A stretch of 64,000 nucleotides of DNA. It comes from Dyadobacter linearis. Lineage in GTDB: Bacteria > Bacteroidota > Bacteroidia > Cytophagales > Spirosomataceae. The notes under the pieces are model-generated. The model was not told where the DNA came from. It made no database searches and saw nothing but the letters and a program-made list of their open reading frames with translations. Position 1 is the first letter of the stretch, and every line of letters starts with the position of its first letter. This document shows positions 43,681 through 53,466 of the stretch, in pieces. The position numbers and the translations under genes are program-made. The stretch covers positions 479,037 through 543,036 of the forward strand of contig NZ_CAJRAU010000004.1 of NCBI RefSeq assembly GCF_907165045.1. The letters run 5' to 3'.

Positions 43681-45129
43681 TTACATTTTTCCGCCTATCT
43701 GATATAATACCTTCAATTTTACGCCTGGTCCGGTGGAGGTACTAAGTGGGGTGAGTGGTGTAAAATAGGTGTAAAGATATCCCTCCGCTTGTACTACAAT
43801 CGGGTGCCAGGTTTTCTCAATTCCGATAGAAAAATTGACGGAGCCTACGGTAGGTGTATTTGTTTTTTTGTCAAATTCTTTGGTAAAATGTTCCCTGTTC
43901 GGAGCGACGCAATCGAATGAAACTTTCTCTCGTGATTTGATGGTCACGCTGGTCCCGGCGCCGGCATAGTAAGCCCAGTTGTCTTTCATATTGTTCCGGA
44001 ATGCTACTGTGAGCGGGATTTGGACCAAAGTCGGATCGACTTTGATATTGTAAACGTCGAGCGCCAGCGGCACTTCGCCCGGGTGTGATCTTCGGAAATC
44101 TTTGCGGATCTTTTCTTTAAATACCTTATCTGTCAAAAACTCCATCGGCTTCACTTTCAGCCAGCTGATCCCGGCTGTGATCGAAAATCTCTTTCCTACC
44201 AGCACTTCTCCCACAACAGTTTTAGCAATACCATTACTTTCAAGTTGTACCCCGCCGCCGAAACGGTAAGGCGATTTGATATTGAATCTCGGGACCACAT
44301 TTTCTGCTTTTGTAGTCTTTTCTACCTTCTTATTAGAAACGGTAGCCTTGGCTATCTGCACGTTATTGAACTGGGTGATTTTATAGATTTGTCTGTTAGA
44401 GAGTCTGCTAACCAGACTGTAATTCATCTTTCTTGATATTACAGACCCATTATTTGAGATGAAAGAAGCATTGGTGGGAGGAGCCGCCAGATCCAGATTG
44501 ATATTACTCAAAACCGGAGATTCGCCTGCTGCATTGCCAATCGTATTTTCCGAAATGGCAACGTTTTGATTTGCCCCCGTAATATGATCGTCAAGTGCAT
44601 TTTTAACCCTATTTTCAAATGTCACTTCGCCGGAATAGGCGGGTAGTGTTCTTCCGCTGAAAGCCAGGTCGCTGGCTCCGTCCGTTCTCTTGCGCGATTC
44701 TCCCGCATCGGATTTAGCCAAAACTGACTGATTCGCTTTCTTAGAGAATCGCTCTTTATTTGGGGTACTACCTACTTGGTAATCAATGTGTTCCTCGCCA
44801 GCTGCCGGAGCCTGTACTAGGTACACCGTATCAGCTTTCGGAACCTGTAAAGGTTGTTGCCGGATCACTTCAATCTGGTTTTTGAGATTTTTTACATCTG
44901 CAACCAGATTATTATTTTGCGAGAGCTGGTTGACGTACAGAAACGCCATTACCACCGAAACCGAAGCTGCGGCCGCGTACCCGATCCATGAACTATGCTG
45001 CTGCCAGAACGTCGGCGGTGACTGCGCATGCATGAATTTCTGCATTTTCGCCCAGTCCGCTTCCTGAAAGTCGGGTTCAATACTCTCTAATTTCTGACGT
45101 ATAGTATTCTCAAATTGACTAGTTTTCAT
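43681..45129 (-). CDS. Anti-sigma-like protein fused to an outer-membrane-type beta domain
   Basis: A 482-residue protein. The N-terminus (1-46) is a cytosolic anti-sigma-like helical segment, followed by one membrane helix (SWIGYAAAASVSVVMAFLYV, about 47-66) and a coiled coil (about 68-92). A polar linker runs to about residue 290. The last 190 residues are beta-rich with the alternation of outer-membrane barrels (YRFGGGVQLESN, FSITAGISWLKV, WAYYAGAGTSVTIKSR, VQAEGYLYTYFTPL), ending LKVLYQIGGKM. It overlaps the ECF sigma gene by 11 bases, so it is the presumed regulator of that factor. How a single inner-membrane helix and a barrel-like domain are placed is unclear. Confidence 0.68.
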   Translation of the reverse strand: MKTSQFENTIRQKLESIEPDFQEADWAKMQKFMHAQSPPTFWQQHSSWIGYAAAASVSVVMAFLYVNQLSQNNNLVADVKNLKNQIEVIRQQPLQVPKADTVYLVQAPAAGEEHIDYQVGSTPNKERFSKKANQSVLAKSDAGESRKRTDGASDLAFSGRTLPAYSGEVTFENRVKNALDDHITGANQNVAISENTIGNAAGESPVLSNINLDLAAPPTNASFISNNGSVISRKMNYSLVSRLSNRQIYKITQFNNVQIAKATVSNKKVEKTTKAENVVPRFNIKSPYRFGGGVQLESNGIAKTVVGEVLVGKRFSITAGISWLKVKPMEFLTDKVFKEKIRKDFRRSHPGEVPLALDVYNIKVDPTLVQIPLTVAFRNNMKDNWAYYAGAGTSVTIKSREKVSFDCVAPNREHFTKEFDKKTNTPTVGSVNFSIGIEKTWHPIVVQAEGYLYTYFTPLTPLSTSTGPGVKLKVLYQIGGKM

Positions 45130-45733
45130 TTCCTCTGAATGACTTTACCGCCCAATCGCTTGGAAACAGATGTGGGTAATATTGTTTGATTAAATGCTGT
45201 AACCGGGCTCTCGCACGCACATAATGAGAACGTACCGTCGCCTCATTGATTTGCAATAAGTCTGCGATCTCCCGGTGATTGTAGCCATCGACTACATATA
45301 GTAAAAAAACGTTTTTGTAAACCGGTTTTATTTTCTGAATAATTGCGAGGATTTCGTCCGCGGTAATCTGCGAAATCACATCTTCTTCGAACTTGGGGTA
45401 AGGTGCATCTTCCAGCGAAATCACATCTTCACTATGCTTTTTGTGCTTCCTGTAATAGCTGATGGCAGTATTTACCATAATCGTTCGCAACCACGCTTTG
45501 AAAGGATGGTTCGAATCGTATTTTTCCAGATTCTTGAAGACTTTTAAAAACCCTTCATTTAGAACTTCTTCCGCTTCCTCTGTGGTGGAAGTGTATCTCA
45601 GACAAATGCTTTTGGAATAGCCGAAGAACTGTTTGTAGAGGTACCGCTGCGCCTGGTTGTTACCGGAAATGCACGCAGCCACGACGGAGTCGAAGTCGTT
45701 CTCACTAAATGATATTTTTCTTCCAAATAGCAA
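45119..45733 (-). CDS. ECF RNA polymerase sigma factor
   Basis: A 204-residue sigma-70 family protein. Region 2 lies at about residues 25-95 (QRYLYKQFFGYSKSICLRYT, then VLNEGFLKVFKNLEKYD and PFKAWLRTIMVNTAISYYRK). Region 4 is in the C-terminal third (IKPVYKNVFLLYVVDGYNHR, then EIADLLQINEATVRSHYVRARARL). It overlaps its anti-sigma-like partner by 11 bases. It is separate from the FecI-type factor at 26.0-26.7 kb and belongs to the general Bacteroidota ECF group. Confidence 0.9.
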   Translation of the reverse strand: MLFGRKISFSENDFDSVVAACISGNNQAQRYLYKQFFGYSKSICLRYTSTTEEAEEVLNEGFLKVFKNLEKYDSNHPFKAWLRTIMVNTAISYYRKHKKHSEDVISLEDAPYPKFEEDVISQITADEILAIIQKIKPVYKNVFLLYVVDGYNHREIADLLQINEATVRSHYVRARARLQHLIKQYYPHLFPSDWAVKSFRGNEN

Positions 45734-45813
45734 TGTAAGGGGGTCGAAATTGTCAGTGATTTATCGCTTGAATACAATTACGCCGGCCTTCGACGATATG
45801 TTGCAGTGTCAGA

Positions 45814-46290
45814 TTATTTTTTGCCAGAAAGCATTTCCAGGGCGGAAGAATTTTTGATCTCGCCCATTACAAACAGACTATGTGTACTGCCGATGTTTTC
45901 AAGAGATCCCAGTTTTTGCATTAAAAATTGCTGATACTGGGACATATCGTCGACCACGACTTTTAACAAAAAATCATAATCACCGGATATATTAAAGCAT
46001 TCCATTACCTCGGGCATCGCGGTGACTGCCTTCACAAATTTTTCTCCCATATTCTTGGAATGCTCTTTTAAAGCGATATTGCAAAACGCCATGAGCTTTT
46101 TACCAACTTTTTCCCTGTCGACCAGCGCGACATATTTCCGGATGACACCTTCTTTTTCGAGTCTGCGCACGCGTTCGTAAACGGGCGTGTAGGATAAGTT
46201 TAACTTTTCCGACAATTCACGTGTTTTCAAAGTTGCATCCTGTTGCAGCAAATGCAGGATTTTGGCATCAGTTTCATCCAAATTATACAT
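45814..46290 (-). CDS. Lrp/AsnC family transcriptional regulator
   Basis: A 158-residue regulator. The HTH is at residues 5-60 (LDETDAKILHLLQQDATLKT, then RELSEKLNLSYTPVYERVRRLEKEGVI). The C-terminal RAM (AsnC) ligand domain contains AVTAMPEVMECFNISGDYDFLLKVVV. It is divergent from metH across 192 bases. That spacer carries a palindrome close to the E. coli Lrp consensus. Amino-acid-responsive control of metH or of itself is a reasonable inference. Confidence 0.9.
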   Translation of the reverse strand: MYNLDETDAKILHLLQQDATLKTRELSEKLNLSYTPVYERVRRLEKEGVIRKYVALVDREKVGKKLMAFCNIALKEHSKNMGEKFVKAVTAMPEVMECFNISGDYDFLLKVVVDDMSQYQQFLMQKLGSLENIGSTHSLFVMGEIKNSSALEMLSGKK

Positions 46291-46361
46291 AGATAGAATA
46301 TCTTAATTCAATTCAACAAGGGTTCGAATATAGATAAATAGTGTATCGAATAGGATATACG

Positions 46362-46376
46362 CAGACATTTAGTCTG
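46362..46376. promoter_or_regulatory. Lrp-box-like palindrome
   Basis: CAGACATTTAGTCTG has perfect 5-bp arms around ATTTA. It matches 12 of 15 positions of the E. coli Lrp consensus YAGHAWATTWTDCTR. It lies in the lrp-metH spacer, 15 bases upstream of the metH -33 element. Nearby are two direct copies of TCGAATA (46324-46330 and 46346-46352). Confidence 0.5.
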
Positions 46377-46391
46377 ATATTTTTCATTTTA

Positions 46392-46421
46392 TTGAATAAA
46401 AAATCTATTGAGCTAAATTTG
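46392..46421 (+). promoter_or_regulatory. Bacteroidota-type promoter of metH
   Basis: TTG at 46392-46394 and TAAATTTG at 46414-46421 are separated by 19 bases, a full match to the -33/-7 pattern. The metH ATG is 61 bases downstream. I see no riboswitch in this short leader. Confidence 0.65.
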
Positions 46422-46482
46422 TAACTATCGAGGTCTCTCTTTTGGGCACCTATCACCAGAACTTAATAAACGCATATATAAA

Positions 46483-49400
46483 ATGGTAGCAACTGACAAG
46501 GCGGAAATTCGCGAAATTCTGAAAAACCGTATTCTGGTATTGGACGGCGCTATGGGTACGATGATCCAGCGATATAAATTGGAGGATCACGATTACAGAG
46601 GCGACCGATTCGCGGACTGGCCTCAGGATGTGAAAGGAAATAATGATTTGCTTTCGCTGACCCGCCCGGATATTATCAAGGAAATTCACGCCGCTTATTT
46701 TGAAGCCGGTGCAGATATTGCCGAGACCAACACTTTCTCCGGAACCACGATCGCGATGGCGGATTATGGAATGGAAGAGCTGGTTTACGAACTGAACTAC
46801 GAATCGGCCAGACTGGCCCGGGAAGTTGCAGATGAATTCACCGAAAGAGAGCCAGAAAAACCCAGGTTTGTGGCAGGTTCGATGGGTCCAACCAACCGTA
46901 CCGCCTCACTTTCACCTGATGTCAACAACCCTGGTTACCGCGCGATCAGCTTCGATCAGTTGGTAACAGCATATTATGAGCAAATTAAGGGATTAACCGA
47001 CGGAGGATGCGACTTGCTTTTGGTGGAAACTATATTCGATACCCTGAACGCAAAAGCTGCACTTTTCGCGATCGATCAATTCTTTGTAGACGCGAAAAAT
47101 GGCAAAGTAGAGCGGCTGGATTCCTGGAAGAACATTCCCGGACAACCGCTTCCTGTAATGATTTCGGGAACGATCACAGATGCTTCCGGGCGTACCTTAT
47201 CTGGTCAGACGACAGAGGCGTTTTTGACTTCGGTCTCGCATTTGCCGCTATTATCAGTGGGCTTGAACTGTGCATTGGGAGCGGATTTAATGCGTCCTTA
47301 TGTGCAGATTTTGGCCAAAGAATCTCCTTTTTACACGTCTGCGCACCCAAATGCCGGGTTACCCAATGAAATGGGCGAGTACGACGAGTCGCCGGAACAA
47401 ATGGGGGAAGTGATCGACGGATTTTTGAAAGATAACCTGATCAATATCATCGGTGGCTGCTGCGGAACTACGCCGGACCATATCCGGGTAATCGCTGATC
47501 TTGCCAAAAAACATGCTCCGAGATTGCTTCCTGAGCCCGAGACTGTTATGAAACTGTCTGGTTTGGAGCCTGTTAAGATCACTGCGTTGACCAATTTTGT
47601 GAATATCGGGGAACGTTGTAATGTAACGGGTTCGAAGAAATTTGCCCGGCTGATCCGCGAAGGTAAATACGATGAAGCGCTGAGCATTGCCCGCGAGCAG
47701 GTTGAAAGCGGCGCGCAGGTGATCGACGTGAATTTGGATGAAGGGATGATTGATGGGGTGGAAGCGATGAAAACTTTTATCAACCTGATCGTATCTGAAC
47801 CGGATATTTCAAAAGTGCCGCTGATGATCGATTCTTCCAAATGGGAAGTAATTGAATCAGGTTTAAAATGTGTGCAGGGTAAGTCGATTGTAAACTCTAT
47901 TTCTTTAAAAGAAGGCGAAGAAAAATTCAAGGAATCGGCGAAAACCGTATTGCGCTATGGAGCTGCTGCGGTTGTAATGGCATTTGATGAGCAGGGGCAG
48001 GCTGATAACCTGGAACGCCGAATCGAAATTTGTTCAAGAGCTTATAAAATTCTGGTAGAAGAAGTTGGTTTCCCTGCCGAGGATATCATTTTTGACCCGA
48101 ATATCCTGACCGTCGCGACGGGAATGGAAGAACATAATAATTACGCGGTCGACTTTATTAACGCAGTTCGCTGGATCAAAGAGAATTTGCCGCATGCAAA
48201 AGTATCCGGCGGAGTATCCAACGTATCATTCAGTTTTCGGGGAAATGAGCCCGTGCGCGAGGCGATCCACACTGCATTTTTATACCACGCGATCAGGGCG
48301 GGAATGGATATGGGAATCGTGAATGCTGCACAAATAGGTATTTATGATGAGATCCCGAAGGACGTGCTGGAACTGGTTGAGGACGTATTGTTGAACCGTC
48401 GCCAGGATGCAACCGAGCGGCTGGTCAATTATGCGGAAACTGTTAAAGATAAAGGTAAATCGGCAAGCGGCCCCGACCTGAGCTGGCGACAACTGCCTGT
48501 AAAAGAGCGTATTTCTCACGCTTTGGTAAAAGGTATGGCGGATTATATTGATGAAGATATTGAAGAATGCCGGCACTTGTTCAGTCGCCCGTTGGAGGTC
48601 ATTGAGGGGCCTCTAATGGATGGAATGAGCATTGTGGGTGACCTTTTTGGAGAAGGCAAAATGTTTTTACCGCAGGTTGTGAAATCGGCCAGAGTGATGA
48701 AGAAAGCCGTGGCTTATCTGCAACCTTTTATAGAAGCGGAGAAATCCGGCGGAGGAAGTTCTGCGGGCAAGATATTGCTGGCTACTGTAAAGGGCGACGT
48801 GCATGATATCGGCAAAAATATCGTGGGTGTGGTATTAGGCTGTAACAATTACGAGATCATCGATCTGGGCGTAATGGTACCTACTGATAAGATCCTGGCA
48901 GCTGCATTGGAGCACAATGTAGATATTATCGGTCTGTCTGGCCTGATCACCCCGTCGCTTGACGAGATGGTGGGCGTAGCCAAAGAAATGGAGCGCAGGA
49001 ACCTGAAAACGCCACTTTTGATCGGTGGAGCTACCACTTCGCGCATTCACACTGCGGTTAAAATCGATCCGAATTATTCCGGTCCAGTCATTCACGTATT
49101 GGACGCTTCACGCTCGGTGCCGGTGGCTGGGAAGCTGATTCAGAGCGAAAGCAGCCAGGCAGGAGTTTTGGCGGATATTAAAGCAGAATATGCGAAACTA
49201 CGCGACGATCATGCAAAACGCGGCGGAGAAAAAGCGCATATCAGCATTGAAAAAGCGCGTGAAAATAAGGCGAAAATTGACTGGAAAAATTTCGTAGCCA
49301 CCAAGCCTCAGTTTCTGGGAACGAGGGTTTACGACGATTACGACCTGGCAGATATTGCCAAATACATTGACTGGACTCCATTTTTCCAGACCTGGCAGCT

Positions 49401-50307
49401 GCACGGAAAATATCCCAAGATATTTGAAGACAAAGTGGTAGGTACTGAGGCAATTAAACTGTTCGAGGATGCAGCTGTGCTTCTGGGTGAGATTATCCGG
49501 GACAAAACGTTGAAAGCAAAAGCAGTAGTAGGTTTTTGGCCTGCCAATTCTATTCAGGATGATATTGTACTGCATCATTTTGAAGAGGAAACCCGCGAGG
49601 TGCCTTGCGAGCGTCACGGCTCTCACAACCATATTGAATACAAGATCAGCCAGCACGGACAGGAAAATCTGAATTCGGGCGAGCTGGTAGCCGAAACCGC
49701 CGTGGTGCTGCACCATTTGCGTCAGCAAAGCCAGAAAGCTTCCAATCTGGCCAATTATTGCCTGTCGGATTTCATTGCGCCACTCAAATCTGGTCACACG
49801 GATTATCTTGGAGGATTTGCAGTCACTGCCGGTGTCGGTATTGAGGCGCTTGTTGATAAGTTTGAGAAAGACCAGGATGATTATAACAGCATCATGGTCA
49901 AAGCATTAGCTGATCGGCTTGTGGAAGCGCTTGCTGAATTGATGCATGAAAAGGTACGGAAGGAACTGTGGGGTTATGATAAAAGTGAAACCCTATCAAA
50001 CGAAGAGCTGATCAAGGAAGCGTATAAGGGTATCCGTCCCGCTCCGGGCTATCCGGCTTGCCCGGATCACACTGAGAAAAGGGCGTTATTCGACTTGCTG
50101 GATGCGGAAAGCATTGGTATCGAGTTAACCGAGAGTTTTGCGATGTATCCTGCCAGCAGCGTAAGTGGCTGGTATTTCTCTCACCCCGACAGCCGGTATT
50201 TCCCAGTTGGAAAGATATTCAAGGACCAGGTTGAGGATTATGCGCGGAGAAAAGATATGTCCCTGGAAGACACCGAAAAGTGGTTGTCACCGATCCTGGG
50301 ATATTAG
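46483..50307 (+). CDS. metH: Cobalamin-dependent methionine synthase
   Basis: A 1274-residue, full-length four-module enzyme. The homocysteine domain (about 10-330) carries zinc ligands in [12 protein letters not shown] and [11 protein letters not shown]. The methyltetrahydrofolate domain (about 355-615) has [12 protein letters not shown] and [13 protein letters not shown]. The B12 domain (about 650-900) has the [15 protein letters not shown] box, whose His coordinates cobalt. The C-terminal AdoMet reactivation domain (about 930-1250) has [15 protein letters not shown] and [13 protein letters not shown]. It methylates homocysteine from 5-methyl-THF through methylcobalamin. It is the B12-using counterpart of metE. 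Confidence 0.97.
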   Translation: MVATDKAEIREILKNRILVLDGAMGTMIQRYKLEDHDYRGDRFADWPQDVKGNNDLLSLTRPDIIKEIHAAYFEAGADIAETNTFSGTTIAMADYGMEELVYELNYESARLAREVADEFTEREPEKPRFVAGSMGPTNRTASLSPDVNNPGYRAISFDQLVTAYYEQIKGLTDGGCDLLLVETIFDTLNAKAALFAIDQFFVDAKNGKVERLDSWKNIPGQPLPVMISGTITDASGRTLSGQTTEAFLTSVSHLPLLSVGLNCALGADLMRPYVQILAKESPFYTSAHPNAGLPNEMGEYDESPEQMGEVIDGFLKDNLINIIGGCCGTTPDHIRVIADLAKKHAPRLLPEPETVMKLSGLEPVKITALTNFVNIGERCNVTGSKKFARLIREGKYDEALSIAREQVESGAQVIDVNLDEGMIDGVEAMKTFINLIVSEPDISKVPLMIDSSKWEVIESGLKCVQGKSIVNSISLKEGEEKFKESAKTVLRYGAAAVVMAFDEQGQADNLERRIEICSRAYKILVEEVGFPAEDIIFDPNILTVATGMEEHNNYAVDFINAVRWIKENLPHAKVSGGVSNVSFSFRGNEPVREAIHTAFLYHAIRAGMDMGIVNAAQIGIYDEIPKDVLELVEDVLLNRRQDATERLVNYAETVKDKGKSASGPDLSWRQLPVKERISHALVKGMADYIDEDIEECRHLFSRPLEVIEGPLMDGMSIVGDLFGEGKMFLPQVVKSARVMKKAVAYLQPFIEAEKSGGGSSAGKILLATVKGDVHDIGKNIVGVVLGCNNYEIIDLGVMVPTDKILAAALEHNVDIIGLSGLITPSLDEMVGVAKEMERRNLKTPLLIGGATTSRIHTAVKIDPNYSGPVIHVLDASRSVPVAGKLIQSESSQAGVLADIKAEYAKLRDDHAKRGGEKAHISIEKARENKAKIDWKNFVATKPQFLGTRVYDDYDLADIAKYIDWTPFFQTWQLHGKYPKIFEDKVVGTEAIKLFEDAAVLLGEIIRDKTLKAKAVVGFWPANSIQDDIVLHHFEEETREVPCERHGSHNHIEYKISQHGQENLNSGELVAETAVVLHHLRQQSQKASNLANYCLSDFIAPLKSGHTDYLGGFAVTAGVGIEALVDKFEKDQDDYNSIMVKALADRLVEALAELMHEKVRKELWGYDKSETLSNEELIKEAYKGIRPAPGYPACPDHTEKRALFDLLDAESIGIELTESFAMYPASSVSGWYFSHPDSRYFPVGKIFKDQVEDYARRKDMSLEDTEKWLSPILGY

Positions 50308-50331
50308 AAGATTAGTTTTGTAACCGTTTGC

Positions 50332-50363
50332 AAGGGAAGTGAATTTATTCACTTCCCTTTTTT
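50332..50363 (+). terminator. Rho-independent terminator after metH
   Basis: AAGGGAAGTGAAT pairs perfectly with ATTCACTTCCCTT around a 2-base loop and is followed by further T residues. It lies 24 bases after the stop codon. Confidence 0.9.
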
Positions 50364-50507
50364 ATTTGGCGTATGTATACTTTTTGGTGTAAAAAGGCGT
50401 ATATAAGTGAGATAGCGGGCAATAATCAGGTATTTATACTCTATTTTCTCAGTATATTCAATAAGATATTTGTATTAAGGATTTAAGTAGTAAATAGTTT
50501 ATTAGCC

Positions 50508-51056
50508 ATGAAAAAGAATATCGCAGTCTTCATCCTCCTCATCATTTTAGCATCATCATTTAAATACAGAACCAAAGCGAAGGAGAGCAGCCAGCCTTTT
50601 TTGCCGGATCGTATCCGGGATATGGTACCCTTGAAACAGGAAGCTGCACCTTCTTTTGACGAAACTATTACACTACTGCAGCAGGCAAATCTTGAAATGG
50701 CCAATGGAGATCCTCAGTTATTCAAATCCATGTGGCTGCAATCGGAGGAAGTTACGATCTTCGGAGACGACAATAATACAGCGCTGAAAGGCTGGAAAGA
50801 GATAGAAGCCAGTCTGGGTGCTATGAAAGAACCTGTTTCGAAAGTGGATACGTATTCCTTCGAGAAAATAGCCAGCGACCAGGGTGAGCAGCAGGCTTAT
50901 CTTTTGCAAAAAGAACACTACAAACTGGCGAATGGAGAAACGCGGGATTTACAGGTAACTGTCGTTTTTCGGAAAGAAAACGAAGCCTGGAAAATCGTTC
51001 ACCGCCACGCTGACAGCGTCGAAGTACTTGCACAATCAGACAAAAACTCTAAATAA
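50508..51056 (+). CDS. Secreted SnoaL/DUF4440-like protein
   Basis: A 182-residue protein with a signal-peptide-like N-terminus (KKNIAVFILLIILASSFKY). Residues about 50-175 match the NTF2-like SnoaL_3 pattern: ITLLQQANLEMANGDPQLFK, then WLQSEEVTIFGDDN, KGWKEIEASLGAM and a closing LQVTVVFRKENEAWKIVHRH. This fold is used by small enzymes and ligand binders; no active site can be assigned. It stands alone between metH and the nucleoside transporter. Confidence 0.75.
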   Translation: MKKNIAVFILLIILASSFKYRTKAKESSQPFLPDRIRDMVPLKQEAAPSFDETITLLQQANLEMANGDPQLFKSMWLQSEEVTIFGDDNNTALKGWKEIEASLGAMKEPVSKVDTYSFEKIASDQGEQQAYLLQKEHYKLANGETRDLQVTVVFRKENEAWKIVHRHADSVEVLAQSDKNSK

Positions 51057-51150
51057 TTGAGCTGATTCCTGATATTTCAAACCTCATGTTACATACTGGT
51101 ATTTTGTTGTTATTTTGCACCTTTTGGTAAAAAGTGATGACTAAATATTT

Positions 51151-52389
51151 ATGGAAAGATTTACAGGACTGCTCGGTATTTTGCTGATCCTCGGTATTGC
51201 TTTTGCAATGTCAAATAACAGAAAAGCAATTAATTACCGTACTGTCGGAGTAGGCCTGGGTCTTCAATTCGGACTGGCTGTTTTTATTCTTCGTACAGAT
51301 ATAGGTCAGGCTATTTTTCAGTGGTTGGGTGAAAAAGTGCAGAAACTGCTTTCCTTCTCAGATAAGGGTGCCGAGTTTGTTTTCAGCTCCCTGGTCAGGC
51401 CCGACCTGATGCAGCGCGCTTTCGGCCCGGGCAACGATTTCGTTTTCTTCTTCAAGATTATCCCCACGATCATTTTCGTGGCCGTATTGGTGAATATGCT
51501 GTACCACCTGGGTATCATGCAGCGTGTCGTTTCATTTATTGCAAAAGGTGTTTATTGGTTAATGGGCGTGAGTGGGGTAGAGGCGCTTTCCAATGTAGCC
51601 AGCACATTCGTCGGGCAAGTGGAGGCGCAGATCATGATCAAGCCTTACCTGAAAAATATGACCAACTCAGAACTGATGGCGTCGATGACAGGAAGTTTTG
51701 CCTGTATTGCCGGTGGTGTAATGGCGGTGTATATTTCATTAGGCGTGCCTGCTCCCTACCTGATCGCTGCCAGCTTAATGGCGGCACCGGGTGCATTGGT
51801 TATTTCCAAAATCGTTTTCCCGGAAACTGTTCATTCTGATTCGAGGGGCGCAGTAAAATTAGAAAGACAAAAAACGCACGCCAACTTGTTGGACGCAATT
51901 GCAGGGGGCGCGAGCGAAGGCTTAAAAGTAGGATTCAATGTAATCGCCATGCTGATCGGCTTTATCGCACTGGTCGCTCTGCTCGATTATCTGCTTGGTT
52001 ATATCGGCGGCTTATTCTCATTTCCGCAACTCAGTTTCAATTTTCTTCTTGGAAAAGTATTTTCTGTTTTCGCCTGGGCAATGGGCGTCCCGGGCAAGGA
52101 TATTGAAACAGCAGGCTCGCTGATGGGTACGAAAATGGTGATCAACGAATTTGTAGCCTACCTGGACTTGGTGAAGGTGAAGGATACGCTCGATCATAAA
52201 ACGGTCGTAATCACGAGCTTCGCACTTTGCGGTTTCGCGAATTTCAGTTCAATCGCTATTCAGGTCGGTGGGATCGGAGAACTGGCGCCAACGCGACGCG
52301 CCGATTTGGCCAGACTGGGTTTCAAGGCGCTTATATGCGGAACCCTGGCTTCCTACATGTCCGCAACATTGGCAGGCTTACTGCTTTGA
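51151..52389 (+). CDS. Concentrative nucleoside transporter (CNT/NupC family)
   Basis: A 412-residue membrane protein with the three CNT parts. The N-terminal helices include RTVGVGLGLQFGLAVFIL. The gate-like central domain is FFFKIIPTIIFVAVLVNMLY. The nucleoside-recognition and C-terminal core contain GVEALSNVASTFVGQVEAQ and GSFACIAGGVMAVYIS. FVAYLDL and FALCGFANFSSIAIQVGG near the end are the diagnostic CNT motifs. It imports nucleosides with Na+ or H+. It lies 94 bases after the SnoaL gene. Confidence 0.92.
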   Translation: MERFTGLLGILLILGIAFAMSNNRKAINYRTVGVGLGLQFGLAVFILRTDIGQAIFQWLGEKVQKLLSFSDKGAEFVFSSLVRPDLMQRAFGPGNDFVFFFKIIPTIIFVAVLVNMLYHLGIMQRVVSFIAKGVYWLMGVSGVEALSNVASTFVGQVEAQIMIKPYLKNMTNSELMASMTGSFACIAGGVMAVYISLGVPAPYLIAASLMAAPGALVISKIVFPETVHSDSRGAVKLERQKTHANLLDAIAGGASEGLKVGFNVIAMLIGFIALVALLDYLLGYIGGLFSFPQLSFNFLLGKVFSVFAWAMGVPGKDIETAGSLMGTKMVINEFVAYLDLVKVKDTLDHKTVVITSFALCGFANFSSIAIQVGGIGELAPTRRADLARLGFKALICGTLASYMSATLAGLLL

Positions 52390-52474
52390 CCATTTACCCC
52401 GCAAAGTATAAGTGGCATGAATATTTCTGGCTTCCGGTAAATGAGTAGTCATTAACCGGCAGAAAGTCACATTC

Positions 52475-53395
52475 ATGAAACAAATCAAATTTTACTTTTC
52501 CCTTGTCAAAGAGAGCTTTAACGAGTTTATGAATGACAATGGGTTGAAGTTGAGTGCAGCTCTTTCCTATTATACGATATTTTCCCTCGCACCAATGCTG
52601 CTGGTCATCATCTCGGTGTTCAGTATATTTTTCGGCCGGGATGCAATTCAGGGTGAGCTTTTTGGCCAGATCAAAGGTCTTGTCGGAGCGAGCGCAGCGG
52701 CGCAGTTGCAGGAGATCCTGAAAAACGCTGAGCTGTCCAACAAATCCGGACTGGCAGCTGGAATAGGGATTGGTACCTTGCTAATTGGTGCAACGGGGGT
52801 TTTTGCTGAAATGCAGGATTCCATCAATTTTATCTGGTCCATTAAATCCAAACCGAAAAAAGGGTGGCTGCAATACCTTAAAAACAGGCTGATATCCTTT
52901 TCGATGATACTTACCCTGGGTTTTTTACTGGTAGTGTCGCTGGGCGCGAGTGCAGTAGTGGATCTGATGAGCAGCCGGCTTGAACGTTATTTTTCGGAGG
53001 CTTCTGTGGTTTTATTCTATATTATAAATCTCGCATTGGTACTGGTAGTGATCACTTCCCTCTTCACTGTAATTTTCAAAGTGTTGCCCGACGGTAAGCT
53101 CCGGTGGAAAGAATGTATGGTAGGGGCGGGTTTTACGGCAATTTTATTTTTGATCGGGAAGTTCGTAATCAGTTTTTACCTCGGCCAATCCGACCTCGGC
53201 GCGGCTTATGGTACTTCGGCGTCGATCGTGATTTTACTGACCTGGATCTATTATTCTTCGATCATTCTTTATTTCGGGGCCGAGTTTACCAAGGTATATG
53301 CGAAGCAGGACGGAATAGGTATTGCTCCTAATGAACACGCGGTACTGATCGTGCGACAGGAGCTCGATGAACATACGGGGAAGGTAGTCAGTTGA
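52475..53395 (+). CDS. YihY/BrkB-family membrane protein
   Basis: A 306-residue protein with six membrane helices. The family start is NGLKLSAALSYYTIFSLAPM, and the core contains NFIWSIKSKPKKGWLQYLKN and the VLPDGKLRWKECMVGAGFTA loop. The last helix pair (YGTSASIVILLTWIYYSSII, then YFGAEFTKVYA) is typical. It is often mis-named ribonuclease BN; the real role is unknown, possibly transport. A bidirectional terminator follows. Confidence 0.88.
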   Translation: MKQIKFYFSLVKESFNEFMNDNGLKLSAALSYYTIFSLAPMLLVIISVFSIFFGRDAIQGELFGQIKGLVGASAAAQLQEILKNAELSNKSGLAAGIGIGTLLIGATGVFAEMQDSINFIWSIKSKPKKGWLQYLKNRLISFSMILTLGFLLVVSLGASAVVDLMSSRLERYFSEASVVLFYIINLALVLVVITSLFTVIFKVLPDGKLRWKECMVGAGFTAILFLIGKFVISFYLGQSDLGAAYGTSASIVILLTWIYYSSIILYFGAEFTKVYAKQDGIGIAPNEHAVLIVRQELDEHTGKVVS

Positions 53396-53406
53396 TCTAA
53401 CCCCAT

Positions 53407-53446
53407 AAAAAAATCCCTTCTGAAACCGATCAGAAGGGATTTTTTA
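53407..53446. terminator. Bidirectional rho-independent terminator
   Basis: AAAAAATCCCTTCTGA (from 53407) is the reverse complement of TCAGAAGGGATTTTTT (to 53446) around a 6-base loop. The A and T tracts serve both strands. It sits between the convergent yihY-like and sppA genes. Confidence 0.9.
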
Positions 53447-53466
53447 TATCATAACTTATTTAGCGC

